NCBI GenBank assembly: GCA_001414345.1
Contig: LLCB01000297.1
Span: forward strand, 1-64,000
Length of the DNA stretch: 64,000 nt
Source of the DNA: Hymenoscyphus infarciens
Taxonomy: Eukaryota > Ascomycota > Leotiomycetes > Helotiales > Helotiaceae
Direction: 5' to 3'
A model generated the notes under the pieces. The model was not told the DNA's origin. It saw nothing but the letters and a program-made list of their open reading frames with translations, and did no database searches. A program made the translations under genes and the position numbers. Within the stretch, counting starts at the first letter, position 1. Each line of letters starts with the position of its first letter. This document shows positions 1 through 12,337 of this stretch, piece after piece.

Positions 1-1139
1 ATTCTAGCCTAGTAGTAGTATTATACTAATAACTAGTATATCTTTTTTATACTTAGGTAAGTACTAGATACTTAGTTATAGACTTCTTAGATTAGTTTTA
101 TATAAAGTTTAGTATTCTTTTAAATATAAAGTCGATTCTTAAAGAGTAGTAAATTATCTAATAAAATAGAGTATCTATCTAGAAGTTTATAACGTTCTTT
201 TTAAAAAGAGTATAGGTTATCTTCTTTTAACTTTTAAATTATATTTAAACTTAACTTTAGAATAATATCTATTATATTAAGAGATATAGACTATTCTTAT
301 AAAAAGATCTAAGTAAGTTTAGCGTTAATTTAAGGGTCTAACTAATTAGGTCTTAAGAGGGTATATAAGTAGCTATCTAATTTAGCTCGATTATAGGTTT
401 TTAGGTCTTATTTATATTAAGTTAATATATCTACTTTTTAATTACTCTTCTTAAATATAAATTAGATTTAAAAGTTAAAGTCTAATAAAAACTCTATCTA
501 TTAGACTTACTTAGCTATAAGTAGCTTAGTTGTTATAAAGTATTCTAATAATCTATAGTTTAAATATATATTAATACACTTTTAATATAATATAAGTTTA
601 GAGTACTATTTCTTAAAAGCTTCTATAATAGTAGATAGTTCTTTATTATAGATCTTCTAATTTAATTTATAGCTAACTAGGACGTATAAGTAGAACCTAA
701 TAAGGTACTAAAAGCTATTATATTATTATAAGAATATACTAGCTATTACTCCTTCTAAGAAGTCTATTTCTACCTTTATATTATAATTAAGGTTAAAGTA
801 GTATAAGGTTTATATAGTAAGTAGCCTAGTTCTTAGTACTTTAAAGGCTTTATTATATTTAGGTGTTTATAGAAACAGCTCTATAGAGTAGATTATCATA
901 GTTAGAGGTTTAGTAATTTTAATATAACCTTTAATAAATTATCTATAGAATTCTATAAACTCTAGGTAAGACTTTACACCTATTATAGTATTAAGTTAGA
1001 CCTAGTTTTATAAAAGCTCTACTTTTTCTAAGTTAACTTTAAGTTTTTTTATAGTTAAGATAAATCTTAAGTATTTAATTCTAATAATACTAAATTCGCT
1101 TTTCTTAATATCTACTTAAAGTCCTACTTCTTAGAGCTA

Positions 1140-1585
1140 ATTTAGAACCTTTCTAACCTATTTCTTATATTCTTTAATAGTATTTAAATAAATTAAAATA
1201 TTATCTAAGTAAGTAATATAGAAGTTATCTAAATAGTTAATTAAGACGTTGTTTATATAACGTTAATAAGTAGTAAAGCTATTATAGAGTTTAAAAGAGA
1301 AGACCTTATATTTATATATACTATACCTAGTTCTAAACATAGTTATCTCTTCTAATTTAAAGTCTATTTAGATATAATAGAAAGCTTATCTAATATCTAA
1401 TTTAGTAAAGATTTTAGCTATTCTTATCTTAGAAAAGAGCTTATTAATATAAGAGATTAAGTAGAGATTATTTTAGATTAAAGTATTTAACTTCTTATAA
1501 TTAATATAGAACTATAACTTATTACTATTAGCCTTTTTAATAAAGAGTATTAGAGAGATAAAAGAGCTATTACTATTAATAATAA
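1140..1585 (-). pseudogene. Reverse transcriptase domain of chromovirus A (RIP relic)
   Basis: The minus-strand frame shows Ty3/Gypsy reverse transcriptase landmarks in order: SLILFIKKANSNKL with a following FYINYKKLN (consensus SPVLFVKK..G.LRFCVDYRKLN), then IFTKLDIR (consensus KLDLR.AYH), then FRTRYSIYKYKVFSFKLYN (FRTRYG.YE..VMPFGL.N), and the catalytic-site region YLDNILIYLN (YLDDILIYS). The second catalytic aspartate reads as Asn, as a G-to-A change in a TG context would give. Several stops interrupt the frame, so no active enzyme can be made. The equivalent domain in copy C is at about 24,116-24,560. Confidence 0.92.
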
Positions 1586-3179
1586 ACCTCTTGTCTAAGT
1601 TCTCTATAAAGTACTCTTTCGTAGCTTTAAGCTCTATAGTTAACTATTAATATAGAGGTAAAAAGGAGTTAGAAAGTAGCTTATTTAAAGTAATCTTATA
1701 GTTATATTCTTAGTAAGAAGGAAGCTTATTAGAAGCTACTTTTAAGAATATATCTTTATAGAATAAGTAATACTTTAGAAGTTAGGCTTATATTAGAGCC
1801 CTTATCTTATCGTCGTCTTAGAGAGGGGCTAATCTCTTATTAATAACCTAATCTAGCTTATAGAGACTTATTATATAAAATTCTAAATTAAGCTATTTTA
1901 TATTATAATATATTATATTTATGTTTATTTCATAGATAAAGAAGTATAGAGTCTAGTCTTTTAAGGCTATATTAGTAGTTTATAGAGGCTTTAGACTAAA
2001 GTTAGATATTAAAATTTTAGAAGATATTATTATAGATAGAAATAATAGCTTAGCTATATTTATAAGTCTATCTTTTTTACGTCTTTCTTATTACTAGATA
2101 ATATATTCTCTTTAATTCATATTTAACTAGTAATTTAAAAAGAGTTTCTAGTTCTAGCTAGAAAGAGAAAGTAAAATTTCCTTACTATAGTAAGAAGTTA
2201 GAGGGTAATTGGCTAGCTAAATAATCTAGTTCTTTAAGAGGTTAAGGAGGACTTTAAAGTAGTTTAACTATTTATTACTAATAATTAGGTCTTATTATTT
2301 AAGGTCTAGGATAATAAAGAGGTAGTTAAGAATATAACGTTTATTAATATTTAGATATAGTTATATAAACTAATTTACCTAGCTTTTAGTACTATTATTA
2401 TATCTATAAATAGATACTATATATAGTAATCTTTAAATCTTTAAACCTATTAACTTTAATAAGTATAAAGCTAGAGGCTGATTTAGAAATAGGTACCTAT
2501 TTACTTCTATATCTACTAAAGCTTATATTTTAATACTATATCCTTATATACTAAGAGTAGTATTTATAAGGAATTGTTTTCCTCTTATAAGCTTAGAAAG
2601 ATTAAGTCTAGCTAGATTATATTTATATAGGCCTAGGAAGGAATTTTTACCTAGGCCTCTTCGTTTTCCTCTTAGCTTAGCTTAGAGTTAGAGTACTTTT
2701 TAGAAGGTTATTCTTCTTTAGGTTAATTATCTATCTTATTAATAGTAAGAAGATTAGAGTAATTAGGTTTAAAATACTTAGGCTTACTATAATAGTAATA
2801 ATTCGTACTAGTAAGGACTTAGTTTATTAATATAGTCTTTAATTTTTTACTAGTAGAAAATAGTCTAGGAGTTTATAAAATCTTCTAAGATATAGGATTA
2901 AGTCTATATAAGAGTAGAGAGGTTTTTAAAGTAGAGCTAGATAAGGATTAAAAAGTACTTATCTTTTTAAATAATAAGGTTATACTAATTAGTTTAGCTA
3001 TAATACTAGTTATAGATAACTCTATATTTTAGTACTTCTCTTTATCTAAGGTTAAAAGATATACTACTATCTTATTAAAATTATAATTCTAATCTCTTTT
3101 AGCTAAAGTAGAGCTACTTTAGAACTATAACGTAATCTTATTCTATATTAAGTAGAAACTTTCTAACTCTAGTATTCCT

Positions 3180-3500
3180 CTAAGTATAGTTATACTTAAA
3201 AAGTATACTTTAAAATCTAAAAAAGTTTCTCTTATATAACCCTTTCTACCTATTTATAGAGCTTAAAATTTATTCTAAGTATTCTTCTTCTTATAACTAG
3301 TTAGAAAGTAGGAATTAAGGAGTTTAATTATATCTTATTAATCTTTAAAGGCTATATTATCTAAATTAGACTTATATTAGAGCTCTAAGTAGTTCTTAGC
3401 AAGTTTTATAGTTATTTCTTAGATAAGAGCTTTATAAGTTTTAGGTATATAGTAATAGTCGGCGTTTACTTAGAGTCTATTATATATAGATATCTTTTAT
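3180..3500 (-). pseudogene. Gag core of chromovirus A (RIP relic)
   Basis: A minus-strand frame reads VNADYYYIPKTYKALI followed by KLAKNYLEL and later LLNSYFLTSYKKKNT. This matches the retrotransposon Gag pattern of fungal chromoviruses (INAD.YPT....Y...R..G.A...L.PR, then a short helix-rich stretch). The same motifs appear in copy C near 26,440-26,480 and, less damaged, on the plus strand in copy B near 5,610-5,850. Gag would build the retroelement capsid. Stops make this copy non-functional, and I could not fix its boundaries beyond this core. Confidence 0.8.
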
Positions 3501-4423
3501 TACTTATAAGTAGGTAAAGTACTATTATTTAAAGGTTTAATTTTCTTTATAATCTTACTTTTAATAAGTTAAAAGGCTTTTAAGGTATTTTTAGGTTATA
3601 GGTATAGAGAAGGTTATTATAAAGAAGGAATATTAGAGGTAGAGTCTTACCTATAATAATAGTTTAAAGAGATAGAAGGAGGTGTTTATATAGATTAGAG
3701 AGGACTTAGACTATAGTTGTTATTTAGTAGCTATTAACTAATTTACTATACTAGGTCTAATAATTAAGTAATCTAATTATCTTACTCTAAAATTTTCTAT
3801 TCTTTTTCTTAATTCTTAGCCTCTATAGCTTAGATTATACCTTATATCTTATTTATATTAGAGAAGTCTTATTAATCTCTCTAGCTTCTAGGTATAGAGC
3901 CTTTACCTTTATTATTCTTAGGCTTCTTAGTATTCTTAGAGCTACGGTACTAAGTTAGAGACCTTTTAGTAGAGGCTTAACTTTGTTACTTAAAGAGGGG
4001 CTCTACGCTTAGAAGTAGAGCTTAGAAGAGACCTAGGGTTACTCTAGATTCTAATATATTAAATATTAAATTAGAGAGAGTAAAAGGGGCGATTTAAGAG
4101 TTTTTTAGATAACTGTTTATATTATTAACTATTTAAATCGTATATAGCAATCCCTATATAGAGAGGGTTATTAGAATTCTTAGGAATACTTAGTATATTC
4201 TAATCCTTTAATATATAAAACACGATTTTTACTAGCTATCTATATAGATACTAAACCCTAGTATTACTAGCTATCTAGGAGATCTCTAGAATCCTAGCTA
4301 TTTAAGGATATATTATTATAGTCTAATTAGAGGCTAAATCGAAATCGAAATAAAAAAAGTAATAATAAGCTTAAAAGAGATATTATAAAAGCTATTACTA
4401 GTAAAGAAGAGTTATTATTTTTA

Positions 4424-4919
4424 TATAATAGCATAAAATATATATAACTATAGTAGAGGTATATAGGAGTATATATAGTAGAATAACGTATATAGATGTT
4501 AGGTACTAATATAGAAGAAAATAATAACTATCTCTCTACTATACTAAATATAAACGTCTATATATAAGAAGGTTAGAAGCTTCTAAGTTCTAATAATAAT
4601 AATAACTAAGCCCTACCTAATATAGCTAATACTAAATAATAAGAGCTAAAAAGCTAAATATATAACCTCTAATCCTTCAAAAAGCTAAATATATAATATC
4701 TAAACCTTAATCTCTTCTATATATAAATATTAAATATTAATACCTTCGGCACTTTACTTATATAAGTATCGGTTATTTATAATCTCAGCCCTAGAGGTAT
4801 TAGAGGTATTAGCACTACTTAGAGGTATTAGTAGTTTTACGAATACCGATAATTTAGAATAGTGCTATTATATAATAATCCAGCTATTATATAATAATCT
4901 AGGATAGTATGCTATTATA
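4424..4919 (-). repeat. 5' LTR of chromovirus A
   Basis: It aligns over its length with the two 477-bp LTRs of copy C. It is 496 bp because of a 19-bp tandem duplication (4,864-4,882 and 4,883-4,901), which accounts exactly for the difference. The left end reads TATAATAGCAT and the right end CTATTATA, the RIP-mutated forms of an LTR with TGTAA..TTACA ends. The right edge meets copy B leader sequence at 4,920. If A inserted into B, GTAAT at 4,920-4,924 is the expected target duplication; its partner would be left of the window. Confidence 0.92.
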
Positions 4920-6400
4920 GTAATACTAGGGTTTAATATCTATATAGATAGCTAGTAAAAATCGTATTATAGATATATTAAGAGATTAGAATATACTAAG
5001 TATTCCTAAGAATCCTAATAACTCTAGAATTAGTAAATAAGTTAATATAGTTATTATAAAAGCTTCTAAACCTAATCTTACCTCTCTCTTCTCTCTAAAT
5101 CGACAAAGATATCGAACCTAGTTCTACTATAAGACGTTAAATAACCTTCTAAGGCTACTCTCTCTTTTGAAAGCTATCTAAATAGCACTTCTATACTAAG
5201 ATCTAGAAGATTCTAAAGAAATAATAATAATAGTTAAAGAGACTAGTAGAACTTCTTAAATATAGACTAGATATAGTTAGTAGTATAAGCTTTTGAAGTA
5301 GAAAATCAAGAAATAAGAAAGCAGCTAGCTAAGCTAGAAAGACAGATAAACGATATTTAAAGTTAATAACTCGCTTTATCTCTAAACCCTCTCTAATTAA
5401 ACTCTCTTCTACTTTAAAGCTCTAATTACCTCTTTCAGCTATAGACAGCTATCTCTAATACCTTCTAATAATCTACCTCTACTTAATATAGTACTTAAGC
5501 CTCTTTAAATACTCTTTAACAAAGAAGTAAGATAACTAAAAAGATTAAACTATTAGATAATAGCATTTCACTTATATACTAATAATAGAAGATATTAGTA
5601 TAAGATAGACTCTATATAAATGCCGACTACTATAGTTCACCTCTAATACGTAAAGCCCTTATTTAGAGTACGATAACTAGACTAGCTAGGAACTATCTAG
5701 AGCTTAGATACGAGTCGAACTTAGTTTAAAATACTTTCTAAGATTAAGATAAAATAGTTACTCTTTTAAATACCTACTTTTTAACTAGTTATAAGACAGA
5801 GAATACTTAGAACGCTTTTAGATTCTTATAAATAAGATAAGATAACGCTAAAGAAACTTTTACTAATTTCAAAAGTCGCTTTTTAAGTATAGCTATACTC
5901 GGAGAAGTATAGGAATCGAATAGGTTCTTCTATATATAGAATAAGATTATATCTTAGCTTTAAACCTTAGCTACTATAAAGAAGAGAGATTAGAAAAACA
6001 ACTTTATAAGAATAATATCTAATCTTTTAGCTATAAATAAGAAGATATACTAAAACGCTAAGTTATATAATATTAGTATTTTAGCTTAAAATAATACCTC
6101 TTCTAGTCTAGCTCTAAACTTCTTATAATATAATAGCGAATCGTCTACTACTTCTAAAGTGGAATCGAAATTAGAAGATAATAAATAAGTCTTTAAGTAC
6201 TCTAGTTTAGATCTAAATCGCTAAAGAGAATAAGATAATATAATAACTTTAATAATAACTCTTTTAACTAGCTAAGACTACTCTTTTTATTATTCTAAAC
6301 TTTAGATAATAAGATAACTTCGGTAATAACTTTGCTTTTAACTAGCTAAAACTCTACTAACTCTAGTATAGAGTCTTTTATTCTTTACTTTTTTTTACTT
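4920..6400 (+). mobile_element. Chromovirus copy B, plus strand, leader and gag only
   Basis: Bases 4,920-5,030 are the reverse complement of the leader of copy A (about 4,155-4,280), followed in the plus direction by a gag frame. The first roughly 150 leader bases and the LTR are missing at the left because copy A interrupts it there. No reverse transcriptase is visible where copy A's spacing predicts one (about 7,900), so the element is either gag-only or truncated after gag. It keeps clearly more CA and TG than its neighbours, for example around 5,100-5,700, so it is less RIP-damaged. Its right end is not defined. Confidence 0.75.
5540..6010 (+). pseudogene. Gag core of chromovirus B (least-mutated copy)
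   Basis: The plus-strand frame reads RLYINADYYSSPLIRKALI, then TRLARNYLELRYESN, then LLNTYFLTSYKTENT and KETFTNFKSRFLSIAIL. This is a typical fungal Gypsy Gag with about a dozen TAG or TAA codons where Gln or Trp is expected. It aligns with the Gag of copy A over the whole stretch but many residues differ beyond RIP-type changes, so B is a related subfamily rather than a recent copy. It cannot be translated intact. Confidence 0.85.
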
Positions 6401-7961
6401 TCTTTTACTTCTAGCTAGACTAGAAGTCTTTTTTTCATTTAAACTTTTCAAATTAGATATAAATTAGTATACTCTTAAAAGGATAGTAACCTCTTAGCTA
6501 GGTTATTACTATCTATAATATTATCAACTTTTCGTTTCTAACTTCACGTTTTTAAATTCAAATCAAATATAAATTAATACGCTCTTAAAGTAAGCTCTTA
6601 ACTAAGTTATCACTATCTCTTAACTAAACGACCTCTAACTCTACTCTAAATTCATCTTCGACTTTTAAACTTTTTCTAACCTACTAGACAAGATTAGACT
6701 ATACTTATTTAGCGAATACTTACTTTACAAGTATTTATAAATTCGATTTAGTACTAATATCTTAATATCTTACTTATAATAATTTCAAATAAATAAAGTA
6801 TCTTTAAACCTAGGTTAGCTATAATTCAAACTCTAATCTATCTTTTCGCTTATAATAAAAACAATAAATATTATAATACTTATACTATTCTAATTCAACC
6901 TTGAATAATAAGATAGATAAACTTAGAGACGAGTCTTTTTCAAGAGAGAGAGATATAATAGCTTATTATCTAAGCTATTCTAGATAGCTAGGAGTATCTA
7001 CTATATCTAAGGTTTAGCTATAGTATATTTAGCTTTCAGTAGTTATTATTTTATATTATCTAATTTAGAAAGGTTACGTACGTCTATATATCTATCTAGA
7101 CTTTTAGATATACTTCGTAGGGTTTAGGCTTTTATATTAGTTAATATATATCGTTATTCGGTTTCGTATCTCTTTTTATATTATCTGAAACCTCTTATAT
7201 AGTTAGAAAAGGCTAGTTTAGCCTTTTCTTCTATATTAGTACCTGGTATTTATATACGTTATTCTACTAAACACACTTCTATATACCTATTCAATAGTAG
7301 TATATATTTCGTATTATTATAAAGCTTCTTTAGCTTAGAGTCTCTCTTTAGTACGTATATAGTTTAATTTAGATATATAGAATTTATATATAAGTATAGA
7401 GTTAAAAGGTGCTTATATCTTTCTAATTATATTTTAGCTTTTTTATAAATATATTTAATTACTATTTAGCTTAATATATATTATAGAGTTACGCTAGGTA
7501 CTAGTACTAATACTCGTAGAAGTAGTAGATATCTAGGAATATATATATAAAAGTAAAGGTTTTATAAGATTAAAAGAGTATATATCTTAATATATATATT
7601 TAAAGAAAGTATAAGTAAAAGTATATATTATAATATATATTAGCTAAACGTTAATATATATTATATATTGCCTCTTTATTTTTAATATTATATATTTTAG
7701 AAAAGAACTAATATATATAAGCTAAATAAGCTTTTAAGTATTTTGATTTTTTATTTCTAAAAGCTTTATCTACTCTTCTTTTCTCTTTTTAAAGAACTAG
7801 ATACTTTTCTATTATCTTTTAAGACTATAAATAAAAAGAAAGAAAAGAAGGAATCTACTAATATCTTCTCTTAAAGAGACTTATTAGCTATTATAATAAA
7901 AGAGTAAAAATAAAGAATAAATAAGAAATAAAAGAGATAGAGATAGAGATATATAAGTATT
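6401..7961. other. RIP-degraded AT-rich DNA, no gene recognised
   Basis: This lies between the copy B gag region and the hAT MITE. CA and TG become rarer from left to right. It may be the remainder of copy B or a different dead element. I looked for Gypsy protease and reverse transcriptase signatures at the distance expected from gag and found none. Confidence 0.5.
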
Positions 7962-8487
7962 CAGTGTTTTAGGTTTCTCTGTCTAATCTATTATCCTATT
8001 CTGCCTCGACGCTTCTTCTCTCTTCTAGCTCTATTTTAAAGCTATCCCGTCTTCTCTTATTCTTAAATTCTAGCTTTCCTAGCTACTCCTATTCTATAGT
8101 ACTTACTTACCTTTCCTTACTAAATAGAGAGGCTAGGATAGGAAGAGTTAGGCTAGTTAATTTCGCTTAAAGCCTAGAAGGCGAGTAGAAAAGAGAGTCT
8201 AGGTCGCTAATTTTACTTAATATCTAGAAGGCGGGTCTAGGTTCTAATTAGAGAGTTACCTTCCTAATTCTACTATAGCCTAGCCTCCTTTTTTTATCTA
8301 CCTAGCTACTTCTATCCTGTTTTTAGAACTTTCCTAGCCACTTCTATCCTAGTTAAAGTACCTAGCCTACTAAACTTAGCCTAGCCTTAATTCTAATCTA
8401 GCCTAGCCTCTTCTATCCTTACCTAGGTAAGTAGTCTATCCTATCCTAAGTACTAGGCTGACTAAGGCGGGGAAAGCCAAAACACTA
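7962..8487. mobile_element. hAT-type MITE, 526 bp, with 8-bp target duplication
   Basis: The left end begins CAGTGTTTTAGG and the right end is the inverse of TAGTGTTTTGGC. The terminal inverted repeats are about 26 bp (7,962-7,987 and 8,462-8,487) and differ mainly by C-to-T or G-to-A changes. The element is flanked by the exact 8-bp direct repeat TAAGTATT (7,954-7,961 and 8,488-8,495). A CAGTG terminus with an 8-bp duplication is characteristic of hAT transposons. There is no coding capacity, so it would have depended on a transposase elsewhere. It is richer in GC and in CCTAG-type motifs than its surroundings. Confidence 0.88.
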
Positions 8488-8704
8488 TAAGTATTTTTAA
8501 AATATTTAGTTTTATATATAAACATACTAGTATATATAGCCTCTCTATTTAGTTAGACCTATACTAACTCTTGTCTAAACTCTTAAATTAGCTCGGTATA
8601 TTTATTTATTCTTCTAAGAGAGAGAAAGAGAAGAGAGATAAGAGGTTCCTTTAGTATCTAAAAAGTAGAAATATAAAAAAGCTGCTATTAATTTGTCTAC
8701 TACT

Positions 8705-8825
8705 TTCTATCTACTTACCTACCTACCTACCTACCTACCAACCGCACTAGCACGGTGTATGGGTAAGATTTTACATACGAGGCTGTTGGTTAGGTGGCGG
8801 TTGGTTGGTTGGTGGGTAGGTGTAG
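8705..8825. repeat. CTAC microsatellite with complementary GGTT tract at island edge
   Basis: A run of CTAC/CCTA tetranucleotides at about 8,711-8,740 is followed at 8,796-8,822 by GCGGTTGGTTGG and GTGGGTAGG, which is roughly its inverse complement. The two arms could pair as an imperfect hairpin. The feature sits where base composition changes from RIP-degraded to normal (about 8,690). Confidence 0.7.
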
Positions 8826-8829
8826 ACGC

Positions 8830-11800
8830 GTACATATACGCGTGGGGTCGGGTGTACCCTATGCGTACGTATGCTGAGATAGATGTCTTGGCTAGACATA
8901 CGTATGGGGAAGGAACTGGCGAGGGGAGGGATGAGGTCGGGTCGTGGAGTTTTGAGGGTCTAGAATCTGTGTTTTGAGTTGATCTAGGTTGCGGGTTGTT
9001 TGTGCTTGTGGTGTTGTGGCAAGGGTGAGGAGGGAATGGTGGAAGATTTTGATGGGAGACTCTTGTCCTAATGACCGGGGAGCGTGGGACCCTGCTCTGT
9101 TGAAGACTTGCATCAAACCTAGAGACCAATTTCGACCACAATCACTCTTCGAAAAGTTTGAAGAAATCGGGAGAGAGTTCATTACCTATTTTGGAATACG
9201 ATTAAACTTTTGTTCTATTTTTGAGGCTTCGTTTTGTCTTCAAACCATGTAGGTTAGTGTCGCTCCTGTGCCCAAGAACGTCATGGTCAAGTTATTTGAG
9301 TGAAATTTAACTTTATGAAGAGTTCAGAGAGGACGTGGAGAGTGTGGATAGCTTCATTTTTTTTCTTTCTAAAATTCAAATTGCCGGGCCCCTATCCAAC
9401 ATCCTACCCCATTCTACCCCTTCACCCCGCCGGGATCTGTGATGGTGTGAAAATGTGAAGATCGAAGGAAACCTATTTCTATAAGAACGATCAAGTGCTA
9501 GTATTGGATGTAGTGAGACCTCTGTCTGTATATAGAATACCCTACGGTCTGATTAGCTGTAATCTCGCTTTACGGACGGCTCCTGGTGAGGTGCTGGCAA
9601 TATGCTCGCCTCAACAGTCTTTCCCTAGTTCTATAGACGGAGGAAGTTATTGTACATCTTGCGCCTCATGTTGAGCTGGCGAGGAGGCTGGTGATGGCAA
9701 ATCTAATCACAACTAGAAGAGGTTGGGGTTCTTGCGTTGTGGTTGATTGATTGATTGTAAACCTTAAACCTAATCACCTCCAGATAGGAAGGTTGAGGTT
9801 CTTTCTTTTTACGTTCTCGCTGGCTGAATTCCCCGGGGATGAGAAGGGTGTGATGCGGCGAGAGCAGCAGTTGCTTGCAAATAGCTTCATCTCAGTCTTC
9901 AAACCACTCTAGTCGTCGCATAATTCCTTCGAAGTATTACCTAGATTTCGAAATACCTCGCTTTGGAATTCGCAGATACAGTTACGAACAACAACTTCTC
10001 TCGAATCGGTTGGATGGATGTTTCTGAGGTTTCTACGGCTTTGGCCACCCTACATCCGGCAAATACCTGGCCTCAAAAAATCTTCTATTCGCCTTGAAGT
10101 TTCTCTTGGATTTGGGGCTACGAATGGCAGACGTAAACACACTCTCTCAAAACTCGAAAAATCGGTGCAGCGGATTCTCAGCATGATATTTTTCTTGAGA
10201 CGCTTCTCTTTCCCACTTTTACGGTTCGGCATTTTGATTGAGGGTGGTTTCGTGATGTAGGCTGTAGTCTACAAGGTTGTTTATTTTGAGGTGTCATCGG
10301 GGACAGAGTGCCGGGTTTGAGTACACAGTTTTGTCACTTTGCTCATGAAGGACCGCTGTTGGGTAAAACATAGTTGGAATTACGCTGCGATGGAAGGACC
10401 ACACTTAGTGGGTTACGCTACAATTGAAGTTGTGATGTCTGAAGATACTGTACGCGTGGTTGGACTGGCTTGCACTAGAAATCGGTTTGGTATTTAGACT
10501 AAAAGCTTGCAGACAAGAGGGACTCAGAGTGGCTAGAAGTGGCTTAGCGGAATGGGAATACAATACGGGAGACTGGAGTAGCTTTGCAGTTCTTGGTAGT
10601 GTCGCCAAGACGAGGAGATATTGAAGGTGGGGTGCATATACGTGCAACACGGAGGTAGCCTGCCAAGGATTCATACCGTAGAGGTTCATGAAAGTTTAGG
10701 CCTTGTTTGAGGTAAGGGAATGTGTGTGGACAAAACTAGCAGCGTGGAAACATGGGGTGCGCGTATATGTACGAGAGGGGCACTGAAAATTTGAGGTGTA
10801 CGGAAAATTAAGTTTGGTTTTGATAAGGGAAGAGGTTGCATTATGCATGTACATGGAAAGAGCCTAGCTTGTGAGATTTCAGACTAAAAAAAAGGTGAAA
10901 GAAGTGACTTGCATGCTTGTGGTGTAGGCGGCGGGAAAGTGGTACGCGGGGAAGAAGGGGGGTACATCGAGAGGTGTAGGACAGTTTGAGATAAGAGGTG
11001 TATCGTGATGTCGATCAGTGCATATGCAAATGCACTTTATAAGAAGTGGAATTTAGGTAGTACTCGTAGAGATGCTGCAGATACTTGGTAGGGGTCTTGA
11101 AAAGTGGAGGTGTAAGGGGTTGTGCCATCGTTCATTGTACTTCCGAACAATATGAAATTAATTAAAATATTCAAGAAAACAAATTCATTCGAACGACGAC
11201 AATTGGTTATCTAAAAGCTCTTCGAATCATTATTTTAAGTGTCCTAGAATAATGCTTTGATAAATATCGTGCAGGTGAACGCCGAACGGCACCACTTCTA
11301 ATGTGCTGAAGGCAAGGAAAGATCCAGGGGATGCTGAGAAAAGACGGGTTTGTTTAAAACCAAACTCATGTGTGGGAATTTGGATATAAGAAACACGTAG
11401 AAACTTCGGCAGATGTATGTACTGGAAGGGAAGAAGAGATAACAACAAGATACAGTACCAAACTACGAAAGTTCTAGATCTCTAGACGGATAAGCTCTAA
11501 ACGACATGCCTCAAATCAAGATGAAAAAAGATGCTTCTCTAAGCGAAGCGATCGCGAAAGTGTCACCTTGACACCTTGACAGTCAAGATCGAGGTTGAGA
11601 TAAAGATGTTTTGGTCGTTTGTTGCGAATAGAGTGCGCGGGGTGGGGTACGGGTACGGTACGGGGAAACGGGAAATTTATGGGGGCTTGCGGAATAATAG
11701 GCTGATCTTAAGGTTAAGGATAAATCACCCGGTTACAATATGTTTCTTGGTGAATGTTTCGGAGTTAAGATCCCAAGGTTGTTTACCGTAGGGTGGGGGT

Positions 11801-12337
11801 GTTTCATGTTTTGCTCTTGGAGTACGAGGGAACGTGTTAGAGATGGGGGAAATGGTTGGATGAGAACGAGAAGTGATAACTGGTGAAAGGTCTCGTATAC
11901 TTGTAAAAGAGGGTGTGGTGATAGGTGAAAGTGTTTAGAGCTCGTGTACATAGGAAGGGAGGTATTTTGGAGTATCTCGGGTGCTCAATGTTGCTGGGAA
12001 AAGAGGTGTGAGCTGGATTCGAGGCAGATAAATTCTATGGATCCTATGCATCACGATGTAAGAGCTGTGTTCTTGGTGTTCAACTTGGTTTTCGTGAAAT
12101 CTGATGTGTAAGTTGTCTCACTGTCAATGTAGGACATTGGTTTAAGCGAGGATGCGGGTTCGAGGAATATATAAATTTTCGAGACGAGAACTGGAGCTTG
12201 GTTTCAGAGACTGTCAATGGTCAATACAAGGTTATATATGAGGCTCGAGTCGTGCAATCTAGCGTGTGGAAATTGATCTGCGGAACCTCAACTCTGCGTG
12301 CTTGTTTGTTCTTACCCCATCCATTACTTACTGCCCT
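8830..12337. other. Normal-composition DNA without a supportable gene
   Basis: CA and TG are at ordinary frequency here, so it is not RIP-degraded. The open frames present are at most about 136 codons, overlap on opposite strands, and show no domain or convincing intron structure. I see no tRNA or rRNA. It may be intergenic sequence or a decayed gene beyond recognition. Confidence 0.5.
9700..9806. repeat. Diverged short direct repeat
   Basis: Two stretches read CTAATCAC, a short spacer, then AAGAGGTTGGGGTTCTT (about 9,702-9,732) and CTAATCAC, spacer, GGAAGGTTGAGGTTCTTT (about 9,770-9,803). A TTGA tetranucleotide run separates them. They look like an old tandem duplication of about 68 bp with no obvious function. 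Confidence 0.45.

Larger units (their letters stand above)
1..4919 (-). mobile_element. Ty3/Gypsy chromovirus copy A, RIP-degraded, truncated by window edge
   Basis: This is the 5' part of a minus-strand LTR retrotransposon. From position 1 it is collinear with 22,977-27,881 of the complete copy C, nearly without indels (4,423 versus 4,428 bases up to the LTR), and the differences are mostly C/T and G/A transitions. Reading leftward it holds a 5' LTR, leader, gag, reverse transcriptase and the start of the integrase region. The integrase body, chromodomain and 3' LTR must lie beyond the left edge. All frames are broken by TAA and TAG, so it is inactive. Its right end abuts leader sequence of another element in opposite orientation (copy B). 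Confidence 0.93.

Noticed and set aside
8693..9252. Several overlapping ORFs at the left edge of the island
   Set aside because: They overlap on both strands, partly consist of the CTAC and GGTT repeats, and show no domain.
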